This document shows, one piece after another, positions 31,669 to 44,300 of a stretch of 64,000 nucleotides of DNA. The position numbers were made by a program, and so were the translations under genes. How positions within the stretch are numbered: the first letter of the stretch is position 1; each line of letters starts with the position of its first letter. Under the pieces are notes generated by a model that ran no database searches, was not told the origin of the DNA, and saw only the letters and a list, made by a program, of their open reading frames with translations. The stretch covers positions 1,674,001 to 1,738,000 of the forward strand of contig JAUEDM010000006.1 of NCBI GenBank assembly GCA_033439685.1, read 5' to 3'. The DNA is from Apodospora peruviana (Eukaryota; Ascomycota; Sordariomycetes; Sordariales; Lasiosphaeriaceae).

Positions 31669-32686
31669 GCTGGCGTGGTATTGTTCGACTGGGCATTTGA
31701 CTCTAGGTCACAGGATTGTTTGTGGGTTGTATATTTATTGTCGCCTTACCCTTTCTTTTGAGCTTCGCGTTGTATTGCATAGCTGGGCCTATTTTTAGGG
31801 AGTTTTTGTTAGGGGCAATGTTTGTTGGTTCATGGGCACAAACATTTTTCAACGGGCGGGCTGGTTAAGAGTTGCATCATTCACGTCTGGGCTGTGTGCC
31901 TGACATTCAGACAAGCTGTCTTGTTACCTGTGTCTGTATAACTATACGATAATGTAGGCTCTTTATAGCCGTGACGAGGTCTTAGTTCCTAAGATACCTA
32001 AGTAGAGCTGTCTTGGTTATCAACACTTTTTTGTTCACAATTCCCATCTCATGTGTGAGGGTGATGACCCCTATTGTTATCACGCATTTGAAGATTTGGA
32101 GATGAGCGCTACCAAAGTTTTGACGCGGTGGTTGGTGGCTTCGGTTTTGGTGACCAACAAGCAGACAACAACTATCTCATCTCATTACGGATAGCCATGT
32201 CACGTTGAAAGTCGGAGCTGAACTGATAAATAAAGCTATCAACAGTAGGTAACAAACAAGCCTTATAGCCTCGGTCGGTCATACTGCAACCCACCCTCTC
32301 TTTTACTTCGCGTCGCGCGTGGGGTCAGGAAGGATTCGCTTTTCTATCGTGCAATTTCTTTTTGCTTCCCCCCCTCTTACATTGCACTCAATTTGCGTGT
32401 TTTTCTCTTCATCCCTCCCGTTGTCGCCGGCCGGAGAACGTTAGCCCTTTCTATTTTCAAACGACAGGCACATTCTCCCACCTGTCATAGGTACCCCCGC
32501 CCGCCGTGACCGTCCGTCCGCTCCGTGCTGCGCGCGGGCTCGAAAGTACCGAGCCGCTACCGCCATCGCTAACAAGGAACCACTGCAACGCTCGCCTGCG
32601 CCCGCGCACGTGTACAGTACAATTGCAAGCTTATTACGTAGCGGAGCACGACGCAATATGAGAATTAGAATAGCCGAGACGTTACT
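31669..32686. other. Intergenic region
   Basis: About 1 kb without a supported gene. It holds the 3' UTR of the preceding gene and the upstream region of the esterase gene, with T-rich runs near 32340-32400. Confidence 0.5.
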
Positions 32687-35044
32687 ATGTCTAGACCACC
32701 AATCCGAAAGGTAGCCGATGTGGATGATTCACGGAGCCTCTTTTGCGACCCGTTATCCGCCCACAACAGCCACCACCACCAGCGCCCCGCCCACCGGCAG
32801 CAGCCGTTATTACGACGGGTGGGACACTGTCTCTCATCATTTTCGTCCATGTGGCTGCCGCCCAAAATAAAAAGGCTACTATCAACTCGGAAAAGGCGTC
32901 GGCGGCTGGTCCTAACGTCGGCGGCTGCTGCGTGGATAATAACTCTTCTCTATTTGCTCCTCTGGCTTTCAGACAACAGTCGTAGTGGCGGCGGCATCCT
33001 ACCTCCAATGTTTGGAGGAGCACCATCATCAAAGATGGCACCGCCACCTTCAGAAGCGGATATTGCAACAAATCCCGGCGTCACGCTGCCGCAGGGCAGG
33101 TACGTTGGCATAAAACTAGTCGATCCGCGCCGGTTCCCGAAGCCGATCGAGGCGTTTCACGGCGTGCCGTACGCGCAGACTACTGCCGGTAGGAATCGGT
33201 TTCGTTCGCCGCAGCCATTACCATTACCCAGCAGTGGGAAAAAGGTGGTTTGGGCGCGCGAGTTCGGCGATGCTTGTCCCGGATTGGGAGGTGTGAAAAA
33301 AGGTTTCAGCGAGGACTGCCTGAACGCCAATATCTACAGGCCTGCGGATGTTGTGGGCAGTGATGGGCTGCTGAAGGATAGAGAGAAAAAACCGCTGCTG
33401 CCGGTGATTGTGTACGTCCACGGCGGTGGGTTCAATGCCGGCAACGGGCTGGAGCGGGACATGGCGAGCTTCGTGGCGTGGGCGAACGCGCCCATGGTCA
33501 GCGTCAACTTTAATTATCGCGTCGGCGCGCTAGGGTTCCTGCCGTCGGAGCTGACGGCCAGGGAAGGGTTGCTGAATCTGGGACTGCGGGATCAGCAGAT
33601 GCTGCTGGAGTGGGTGAAGGACAACGTCGAGGCGTTTGGGGGTGATCCGGAGAATATTACTATCATGGGACTTAGTGCCGGTGCGCATTCGGTATGTTTT
33701 GACTCTTTCTCTCTGTTGGGTTAATGAGGTTTATGTTTGCTGACTTTGTGTATGGTCAAAAAGGTCGGCCATCACATCATGTACTATGCGCAGACCTCAA
33801 AACCGGCACCTTTCCACAAGGCTATCCTCGAGTCCGGCGCGACTACCGCGCGAGCGGTCTTCGTGCCAACCCATCCCCGCCACTTGATCCAGTTCCGTGA
33901 GTTCCTCGTCGCCGCCGGCCTCGAAGGCGTGCCGGAAGACGAGATCTTTGACCGCCTTCGTGAGGCTCCCGTGGAAACGCTCGTCGAAGCGTCCCACGCC
34001 ATCTGGAACCTCTACGAGCCTAGCGTGACGTGGCCGTTCCAGCCTGTCATCGACGGGCCCAACGGCTGGGCGAATTCCAGCCACACTGGCAGTGGTGAAC
34101 CCTTGATTCCAAACCTACCCATCAACTCGTGGCGCAAGGGAAAACATCTGCACATCCCCGTCATGACAGGCTTCAACACCAACGAGGGCACCGTTTTTAT
34201 TCCTCCCGACGCCGACACCAACGCCCAGTTCCGCGACTTCTTCAAGGCGCTGATCCCCGCCTTCAGCGAGGCCGACCTCGACGAGCTCGAAAAGCTGTAC
34301 CCGGACCCCGTCATCAGCTGGCGGAGCCCGCCATACAAGACGGTGATTCCGCCTGACAAGGGCCGGCAGTGGGCGCGTCTGGACGCGGCGTACAGCCACT
34401 ACGCGTATATATGTCCCGTCCTGCAGACGGCGCACTTCTTGTCGACGGTCGAGGATGGACCGAACAAGAAGCCCGTGTATGTGTACCGCTTCGCGGCCAC
34501 GGGCAAGTTCGGGGCCGCCAACCACGCGGACGAGGCGCCCATTGTGGCTCACGATATCGATGTGCTGACGAGAGAGTTTCGGGTTCCTGGACTATTGGCT
34601 GTGTCGGACGCGATGCATGGCGCCTGGGCGCGGTTCGTAGTCTCCAAGACCGGGGATATCAACTCTACCGATGCTTCGGGCGGCGGCGGTACCGGGGGGA
34701 TCAATGAGGGCGCTGCGGTGGTTCAGTGGCCCGAGTTCAAGTCGCCTTTTTCAAAGGATGAGGTTGAAGACGGAAAGAAAAGCAAGCGGTGGCTTTGGGG
34801 CGATGATGGCGATGGTCCATCCGGTGATACCGGGAAGATTATGGTTTTTGGGGAGGGAAATGATGAAAGGAGAGGTGCTGAGGGCCAAGGGCGGTTGGGG
34901 ATACCCGCACGGGTGGAGCAGATGACACCATTGATGATGAGGACGTGTAAGTTTTGGTGGGCGAGGGTTGGGTTAAGTGAGGGACTGGGGAGGATGGAGG
35001 AAGACGGTAAGAAGATGAAAGGTGGTTTGAGAGCCAAGTTGTAA
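32687..35044 (+). CDS. Type-B carboxylesterase/lipase with an N-terminal membrane anchor
   Basis: Two exons: 32687-33691 and 33764-35044 (761 aa); the 72-bp intron lies just after the catalytic GLSAGAHS. It belongs to the alpha/beta-hydrolase carboxylesterase-cholinesterase family, which cleaves carboxylic esters. The catalytic triad is visible: Ser330 (GLSAGAHS), Glu476 (GFNTNEGTVF) and His589 (ANHADEAP). Other family motifs are AFHGVPYA, SEDCLNANIY, VYVHGGGFNAGN and FGGDPENITIMG. Residues 74-95 (LVLTSAAAAWIITLLYLLLW) form one membrane helix after a very basic STRKRRRR, so the enzyme is a predicted type II membrane protein with a lumenal or outside catalytic part. Met55, nearer the anchor, is an alternative start. 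The C-terminal 100 residues past the triad are Gly-rich and unusually long. The substrate cannot be told. Confidence 0.92.
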
Positions 35045-35059
35045 AGGGGGTTGGCGGTT

Positions 35060-35092
35060 ATGATGTATGATGTATGATGTATCATGTATGAT
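35060..35092 (+). repeat. Heptamer tandem repeat (ATGATGT)n
   Basis: About four copies of a TGATGTA unit directly after the esterase stop codon, the last with one change. Confidence 0.85.
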
Positions 35093-38000
35093 TTCACAGG
35101 CGTCATTGGATAGTAGGTGGGCATATTGATATATCGTTTGGTCACAACCGTAGGAGTGACGGTCACGTCCAAGCTGAATATGGCCCCCGAGGAACGGAAG
35201 GTTTCTCGTAGCCCAAGTTTGGGTGTCTTTCCTGATTAGTCTGCTTGAAAATCCTGGCCAGATGCCAATCCAAATCCCAAGCCTTTTTGATTCGATTTCC
35301 CTGAATCGAATCGAGACCAGTCCAACACCAACACCAACGTTCTGGGCCTCCAGCCGAAGACAGACAAGATTTACGGCATCTGTCCCACGGTCAGGTGTCA
35401 AGTAGCAAGAGGTACTCGCAGGTAAGAACTCCAATATACAGTTTACAAGGCCACCCGTTGCTCTTGTCGTTGAGAGACTCCATAAAGTCGCAAATGCCAT
35501 CACTGGTTGCCTCTCCCTTGCTTAACCATCTGTCACAATCCACTCTTATGCTTTGTCATCCTTGGGCCTGTAAACGAGATGGTACCACTTGGACCAGTCC
35601 CATGAGGAGTCATATTATATGGCGATATGTGCCAAGCCATCTTGATTTAGATATATCAAGGATAGCGGACCGAGTTCGGTGGCGGGAAACACTGTAAAGT
35701 ACCAGCGGGGCGCAATCTTACGTTGGCTCTCGCTTTGAGCGGATGATGCTGGACACATGGAGTCGGCGAAAAAGTAGCCCGTTTCTGGCCTGAGATCACA
35801 CTCCTCAGGTCGTTCGACATTGTCCAGACCCCCAAACCGCATGATCCAACAGCGACGTGTTCTCTTCCAGGGCGTAGTCTTGTAGAACTGCTCATAACAA
35901 GACGGGAGGGAATTATAAATTTTGTGCCAGCTGATGAGAGCGTAATTGATCCGGAACTTTACAAGCCCTCCCAAGTTTAAATGGACTTTTTCGTCATAGA
36001 CTCTCGAAAACACGGGGTCGTTCTACCGTGTCTGTGGACTTCGTGGGGATGAGTTTCGGTCCGCCCCTTTTATCCTCCTAGTGTTGTTTATTTATCGCTG
36101 GCGTTTGTCCTTAGGGTCAGGAGCTTTTGAACATCTAACCAGATCCCCTTTTCCACCAAAATAAACCGGTCCACGTTGTCACGACAACCACCCCCTTTCG
36201 AAAGATGGGATAAGTAGTTCCAGTCCTGTGTGGAGCTGGTCAATATAAAGAGCCACCGACTCGAAGCTTAATGTACATTAATGGTCTTAATAGCAGCAGC
36301 ATAAAGTCCCAGCAAACGCCTTCTTAAGTATACCGTCTTACGCAGAACCAAGTCAGTCGAACAAAGATATCCGAACAGATATCAGGACAATTGATCGACC
36401 ACGGCGAACAAACCACACAGAAAGGTCAAGAGACAGAGGCAAAAAAGACATATCGTCACAGCAAGGGCGGTTCCGAAGTACTCACCTAGGTATGTATACA
36501 GACGCGACACCCAAGGGGGCTCGATGCCAGAAGCTAGCTGCACTGCAGTGAACCCGTGAACATACCGGTAGCATTCATGTATATCTTTGTACTACTCTCT
36601 CCTGTCAAACTTTCCCAACTGTTTGTCACCATCCCGTCTATCCTTCCACACTCACGCAGTCAGAGCATGATTTCTCCTTCCCCAAGAGATAGACGTTACT
36701 GACTTTGTCGACGATCACCGAGGCCGTTCGCTTGCTCAATTTACCCATGTATTTGTCCGCGGACATCTACCAGTCCACCGAGCCGGTAATTCTCTTGGGA
36801 TAGGGGCTAGGTGATTTCCATCAAAGTGAACCGATATGTCCAACAAGAGCTTCGTAGACCACTGCGTAGACCACATATCTCGCCAAGGTCAAACCTCCAC
36901 TACCTTGGTGTTGCCACCACACCTCAAGCACAGGTCTGTTCCAAGTAACGATGTTGACCAAATTTCATCGCGGATCCTCCTCTTTGGGAGACGGAGAATC
37001 AAGGAACGTAACAGCACGTCATCGGACTCGTCCCTAGAACATGAAATGAAACCTTGTTTCAGAGCCTTTCACACAACGCTGTGCACCTGTCTGCTCACTG
37101 TTTCACGGCATACAGGATAATGGAATTTTGGAAAAAGATCTTGCTTCCTTACCTCTCTGACAAGCTTGGTACACCTTGAAGTTTTTTGCCCCCCCTGATA
37201 TGAAACCACCACCATCCCTCATAGTCAGCTGCACGATATCCCCAACTCCTCGCATAGAATGAACACCTGATATGGTGATAGAGGAGATAGGGGGAGTAGG
37301 AGCAGCCAATGAGATGGGGTTGAAGGGGTGCCAATGCAGGCCCATTTTCTTGTTCCTGTCAATCAGGGTAGGCTGGACACCTTCATGGCTGATGGGTGGT
37401 GTCTCTGACAGAGGATGTCTTGCCATGCAAACAAAGATAGCAAATGGAGACAAGGAGTCGACCTAGTGGTAAGGATAACAATATTGGAACGGAGGGGAGG
37501 ATGGAAAATGCTAAGGCCCATCACTATCTCTTGGAAGCCGTAGGGCGTCTTGATTCCTGTCCCAGCACACACCAAGCAGAGGTTATTCCCGATATAGCCT
37601 GCCGTAGTGCATAAGGGAATAGTCTGCGGCGCTCTCGTCTCATATACTGCGCAGGAGACCTGGCACACAGAGCTACCACTTGAGAGACATTTCCTGCACT
37701 GACAAGAGAAGCCCGAGCTGCCGCTGGGGGACCGGCATCTAGCTGCAGATTGGAGGCAAGTATCCGTATCAACAGCTTCATCCGGCCATCCAGCAGCCAG
37801 CCCCAATCTGGTCCGCCGTCGCCGTCTTGCAGCAGCAAAAGCCCCGAACGCGTGGACGAGCGTGGGCACCTGTGATGGGATGAGGGTTGGCCGCAGCTGT
37901 GCCGGTGCGGGGCCGACCAATGATGGGGATCGTTGGTGATCCCAAGAGGCACCAGACCCGGAGTATCGGCGGCCATGAGGAGGGCGAGTTGAAGGAGAAG

Positions 38001-41000
38001 CCCGGAGTGAAGGCATGGAGGGGACCTGAGGCACCTACCTCGCCTTCGATATGAAGGGACTCGATACCCTTGATCTCGGGGGGGCGAATCTACGATAGCG
38101 GACTCGCTCACGGCTACGGGAGTTTGCCCTCGACTGCATCCTCAACGCATGCGACGTGGTTGCATGGTATGCCTCCATATCATTAGTGCGGTCCTGCGGC
38201 GAGGGGAGGAGAAAGCAGGACGAACCGATTCGGGCAAGCCGGCGATGGTCTGGTTGGCTGTGTCGTTCATCAACTTGGCTTTGGGCTGCTCTGGTAGGTC
38301 AAGACCAATTCCCCCATTTTTCATCCACCACTGATTGCTTTGTTACCACCCACCAGCGCAACCCTGCACTTTACCGTGGTGTACATGCGCCCGCGCTGCA
38401 TGTCTTGTCCATGCCAGCATGTGCATAGGAAGGTGTGTGTGGCCGTCTGTGACCTGGGAAAAGTTGGCGGGGTGGCGAACAGATGATTAGAATTGCAGTA
38501 GGTTGGACGCTGATGAAGATGTCGATAGGAGGATGATGGCCGAAATAATGCCTTGGCCTCAGGGTCGTGTTGCCTAAGGCACCAGGACTCTCCTTCCCCA
38601 ATTGCGTGCCGTAGATGCCTGGTATTGATGGTTCCTAAAAGAGCAGGATCGTGAGTTCGTGACTGCGAGCGTCAACAAGTGCACCTTCTCAGATTGGTGA
38701 CGAGTAAAATCGGTAGATTAGTTCTAGTCGGTTTGGGGAAGGTTCAATCCCCGCTTTTTTGGTCCCCAATCCCAATCAATCGGCAGTCACATCAATCTCA
38801 AACTTGGTTTTAATTCACAGTTCCATGGTTGGGGTCCTTTGGTCCCAAAGATGAACCTGCCTGGCTCCTCCGTTTGCTTCTCCTCGAGCTCAACCTGGAA
38901 GTTATCGTGACTGCCAAAATGGGAATGCCCTTGCCATCTCTTGCCCATCCCAGCATCCCTCATCTCATCCTCCATTACACAAATCTTGCCATTTGCCTAG
39001 GTACCTTAGCTCCAGCACCGCACCTGCAATTCTCTAATGGACGGCTTGCAGATGGTCTCTCCTTTGGGCCCCGGTCTCTCTGGTCTGTTGTAAGGAAGAA
39101 ACCATGTGACAGGAGTGGTGACCTGCGTCGCATGTTACTTACACGAGACAGCTCTTGGGAAAACGACACATCATTTTTTCATGATTTTCTTTCAACCTTC
39201 TTCGGCTGGAATCGCACTAGAACCCTCCCATTTCTTTTGTTTCTGACTTTCTTTCTTGGACCATTACGGTGCCTTGCTTTACTCTTTTCTTTTGTTACTT
39301 ATCTCGTCATCTCTGCCAGCCGGCCCTGCCCCTGAGAGCAAAGACATTCATATGTCTTGGCAACACCAATTGCCTGTCGAAAGTACAGTGCAGTTATACT
39401 AAAGTCACTCTTCACGATGCTCAAGCGAGTACGGGTTAGAGTAGTATCGCTAACAAAAAAAAATAAAACTGTGGAGGGAAAGAGGACATGTTGACTACCG
39501 CCACGGCAAACCTGGTGGTTGAACAAGTCGTCATCCAAGTCATCGGTAAAGTTAGGCGCCTTTCCCAAAGCACGGAAGCACCCAGCGTTATTTTAGTCTG
39601 AAGCCGCCTCCAAGGTTCGCCCGCCCGCCCAACCGTTCGTCCGCAACCCGTGTTCCGTGTCCCACCGCAAAGGAGCGGACTCGCGTTGGCCAGCCTCCGA
39701 CTCTTTTGCCAAAATTTGTTTGGTACCGGTAACTTTAGCGCAGGAGCATCGCGTTAGGGCACCTGCATCCAGCATAGTGCGAAGTGTGATGCCATCCAAG
39801 ATGTTTGGGATGGACTGTCTGTTCGCCCAGGCAGAGACGATTCAAAAGTACAATAACAGTACGGGTACAGTCAGCGGGCATGGTATGCCAAGGTACGTCA
39901 AGAATCCTCGACAAAAGACCCTCACTGCCCCTGCATGCCTTTTCACAAGATAGCTGTGTTTGTGCAAGCCAAAAGGTCCCAGGCGGCCGGAGCGGTGGTT
40001 CATGTGTGTTTGTCTCTGTCTAGCTTGCTCCTAGGCCTTGGATTTGGGATTTTGTCTTTTCCCCCTGAAGAACAGTGAGCGCAGTGGCGGTGGTCATTTG
40101 GGATCGCAAGCCACATGCGTAAGTATTTTTGGAAGAGGCGTTTACATTTTTCTCTTCCATGGCAAAAACCGCAAAGGAAGGAAATCAGAGGAATGTCTTG
40201 TGCATCTCACGCCCCCTCCATCACTCACTTTGACAAGACAACCTCCTATTTTCTGAACACCCCGGTGGAAGGTCTGGCCTGACCATGGCCAGCCTTCCTC
40301 CTTGCTGTGTGGAGATGGTGTGACCAAACGCCTGATCGACCACGACTACACACCTAATGGAAGCTCCATTATCGTGACTAAAAAGCCACAAAATGGAGTT
40401 TTTCAAACCCCTGACCAGCAAAGACAAAGAAAAATGCGCCTTGGAAGTTGGCAGTGTTGGCTGCTGCAAACCATTTGATGCGCTACGTTACCGATATCCG
40501 TAAATGCGGGGGATTGTCACGGGCCAAGATCTGACACTTGACCAACTTTCACTAGCGTCCGATGAGGAGTTTTTGGTGCGCGAGTGTTAGCGCCAGCTTT
40601 TGGCCCCTCTCCTTTTTTTTTTCGGTTCTCCCCGAGTCCACCAGCACAAATCGTGCCAGGTGTCCATCACCGCCCCCGAAGCTAAAAAAGCTGGAAAAAG
40701 AAATCCCATCACAAATCTCAAAGGGCCAACTCCGCAATAAATGCGGAGGAGGGGCAGCGCCGCAAGGGGGCCCCGGCAGGCAGTGGAGGTTTGGATGATG
40801 AGGTTCCACAAATGGGATTATTAGGTGAACATCATTTTCTTTTTTCAATGTTTTGTTTAGCTCGTCGCCAACGGACTCATGAATTTTGACACAAGTCGTT
40901 GGATTTGGTTTGAGCCGCAATCCTTTAGCTTAGCGTGTGTTTGATTTCATATTTCTTGCTTTTCGCCACTGTGACTTTGTAATCTCCTCGGATAGCCGCC

Positions 41001-42011
41001 GCCGCCGTCAACCGAGAGAGATCAAAAGACATATTGAGGACTTTTTTCAAGGGATAGAAAAGGGGAAATACGGGATAAGTCGACCACAACTGGCACTTGG
41101 CGCATGGTGCAAGTGTAACGCTGCCTGGGGAACCAGGTAGGTAATCCCAACGTCGCATTTTGGAGCACTCCCCTTAACCATTCCTTTTCTCGCACTGCAC
41201 AAGGCGCAAGAGAGGGAAAATATAAAAATCTGTTTGATGTTCACGATGATAAACAAACCCCCTTTTTTGTTAATGGAGAAGGCCACCCGCCCGCACTTTC
41301 AGCACAGACCATTTATGTTGCGATTCGCCAGCCGTTCTCGACTGACTAGTCGAGCCAATGAGGAGGACTGAGGCCTCGCAGCTTTAACCCCGATCTGACC
41401 TAAGCTGCCTTCCGCAGATATCGGAACAAAATGTCACCGGCTCTCGCGACGAAGCTTGATCGTTTTGGGACGTTCCTGCGTTGTTAAATTGTTTGATTTT
41501 GTATCAACCACCAACTCCACTCTTCGACTGTTCTCTCACGGTCTCTTGTCCGATATGCAAAACTTGCACTATCAGAAACGAAACTTAAGGGGCGGCTGGC
41601 ACTTTCGTGTTCGCGTAGTCGAGATAAGGGCCCAGACCGTCCATCGTCTGGCAGGCGACGACGTTTGCTGCTTTCCAACAATTTGCTTTGTTATACATCC
41701 CACGTAACGGAGAAGGCTATCTAGACTATACAACTATATGATAGGCCATGCCGATGAAACTTGGTCTGGTGCCCAACAATGCAGTGTCAGCATCACCAGA
41801 ACCACACACACGACACACTTCATAATTATCTGGGGTTATCATGCACCCCATAATAGCCAAAAAAGGGTCCCTCCCTCCTCTCCAACAAGCATAATCTGTG
41901 GTGTACGAAAATACAGTGCTCCCTGCGTCGTCGCTTAAGCATCATCTTTCCATACGGGGTGATGCAACTATATCTCACAGCATATCCCGCGCTTACATTG
42001 CATTTGCATTT

Positions 42012-42027
42012 CTGGCTGGCTGGCTGG
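42012..42027 (+). repeat. (CTGG)4 microsatellite
   Basis: Four perfect CTGG units followed by a partial fifth. Confidence 0.9.
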
Positions 42028-44244
42028 CTTTTGTCGCCCAGCGGCCGTCGGCATACATATCTGTTGTCGTACATAGTCGAGATTGGCTCAGGACAGCCGT
42101 CGTCGTTTCAACGAGGTCGCAGACGACAGGCCCTGGCGGCGCCGCCCTCGTACATTTCAGGAACTGTGATGCACACACGGCTCGTTACTTCAGGGACAAA
42201 TAAATCTGGTGGTTTCGGGCTATTACCGTATTATCAGATAGCCGGGTTACTACGCTACGGGACGGGCTGAAAACCCTTTAAAGGGCCTGTTCCTGGTGCT
42301 GTTGCATTGTAAAGTAAAAAAGGGTGACGATCGTCGTCGGCGACCAAAACCACAAGCCATATAACAGCCAGGGCAGCTCCTTTTTCGCCCGGGACCGTCG
42401 GGCGTCAGTGCGCTACTACAGGCGATAACGCACGCGCACGCGCGCTTGATGAGCTCAGATTCCAGAGGCCACGACGGCAGGCAATGTAGATACCTATCAA
42501 TCAGCAGGGGACCGTCACCAGTACCGAAAACGAGATTCGGGATCATGGACTGGACACGAGGGTAAAAAGGAGGCAGCCAGATCCCCGTCCGTGATTTAAT
42601 ATTCACTGCGTGCTAGTCGTTTCCAGGGTCTTTTCATCACTTCTTGTTTCATTCCAGCCAGAAGGGATTTGATTCTTCTTATTGGTACCTACCGTACCTA
42701 GCTACACCCGCGCGGTCCCTAAAATTTGAAAGTAGCATTTCTTTCTCCTCCATGTTCAGTTCAGAGATTTGTGCTGCTGACTGCGCTTGAAGACATCATG
42801 GTGAAAATTTGAAAAGCGGTAGTTAATTGGTCTCTTCTCTCGATCAACAACCAGAACCGTAAACGTGGGGGTAGGTCCCCCAGCATTCCATCGCCCCGCC
42901 GGGGCATGACCTGGCACTGGTAGGCAAAGTTGCGGGAAAACAAGGACCAGGGCAGAATGGAACGGCTGCCAGGGCAGGCAAGTGCAAAGGGGGACACCTG
43001 AGAGCGAAGTGGGCCGCAGAAACATGGGGATTGAATCGCGGCAGCTCATTGGTCAGCCTCGGAGTCCTCGTCCAATTAAGCGCGGCGGCCATCGAGACTC
43101 GATTCAAGCCACTGCGCACACCTGTCTGCCAGCCGACAACCAACAAAAGCTATTCAATCCGCCGTGCTAGAGAGATCACTGGCATATTTTAGCGTGCGGA
43201 AGAAAGCTCGACCTGGAGCTTTGTCCCGTGTTGGGCTGGGCTGAAGCTGAAATCTACCTGGTTCGTGTTGCAGATGTTCATGCCGGGTTGATGGAATGTT
43301 TTGATTGGATGAGGAGCTCAAAGTTGATTCACTTGGATTTGTTGATGACCAAATGTTTGATTTCGCCGAGAGGGGGCCAAATGTTAAAATTTGTTTATGT
43401 TGGTTGATTCATTCGAAAAGGAAGGGAAACGAAGGATTGAGTACTCTTTCCCTGGGTCACCTTCTTCGTCCCCTCTTATGCGGATTAAGATACGGTGTTC
43501 GGACAGAAGGGTATTTTTCCTCATTATCCCCTCAAGGCAGAAAGAAAACAGTTCGTACCGCCAGCCCCAGAGACAGACAAGGTAAGGCAAAAGGCAAGAC
43601 AGGGCCGCAGTAACGGCTACCGCTGGGCCGCTGGCAGCCGCTTTGCAATTTTATGAAGAATATTTTTTTTTATCATTCATTCCAATTTTGTAGCCCTGTC
43701 TAGTCTAGACTCGACAACTCACAGTTAGCTTCGACACACAGACAAAAAAGCATCTTCGGCATCAAGACTTGTTAAACTGCCTTCCAGGGCCCTGGCCCCG
43801 GTCCAATGGTGGCGGAACTGAACGAACAGGGGTTGGCGGGAACAGCCCACCAACAAAAAAGCACGACGGCGATCAACGGGTCGAAACGGGCTAGACTGAG
43901 ATAAGCTTAAAAACACGCCCCCTCTCTCTATTTCACCCCCTTTCGTTCGTTGGGCGGAAAGCCAAGCACGCAAAGCCAGCCACCAGCCTTCCTCGAAACT
44001 CCGGGGTTCTTTCCTCAGGCGGACGATGGCGTCTGGCGACGATCACGGATCAAAGTGGGCGGGCAACAGCGGGCACAGCGGGCTGCTAGCGCCTGGCGCA
44101 TCTTTCAGCCCTGGGCTTCCGCTTCTGTCACTGATGATGACGACGGCTGTCGTGCTTTGTCAGTGTGCAGTTTGACAGCTGTTGTGCTCTCATCCTTCTT
44201 GCCTGAGGCTGCTACGGTCTTGGGTCATATCTAATATCTCTCAT

Positions 44245-44300
44245 CACACACACACACACACAAAATACCGTTAGGTCTGGACGTGTGTGCGTGTGTGTGT
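44245..44300 (+). repeat. Inverted microsatellite: (CA)9, 20-nt spacer, (GT)n
   Basis: (CA)9 at 44245-44262 is followed after 20 nt by GTGTGTGCGTGTGTGTGT at 44283-44300. The two arms are complementary and could fold into an 18-bp hairpin with one mismatch. Confidence 0.85.

Noticed and set aside
37363..38163. Minus-strand frames of 195 and 223 codons with a cysteine-rich end (about 37560-37720).
   Set aside because: All three minus-strand frames are open over several hundred bases because the DNA is C-rich and poor in stops. The ATG-led start (38139) meets a stop at a GTAGGT that could be a donor, but the only nearby acceptor gives a 14-nt intron. No domain is recognisable.
38690..38760. GGTTCAATCCCC word resembling a tRNA B-box.
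   Set aside because: The flanking bases do not pair as a T-arm and no A-box or acceptor stem is found upstream.
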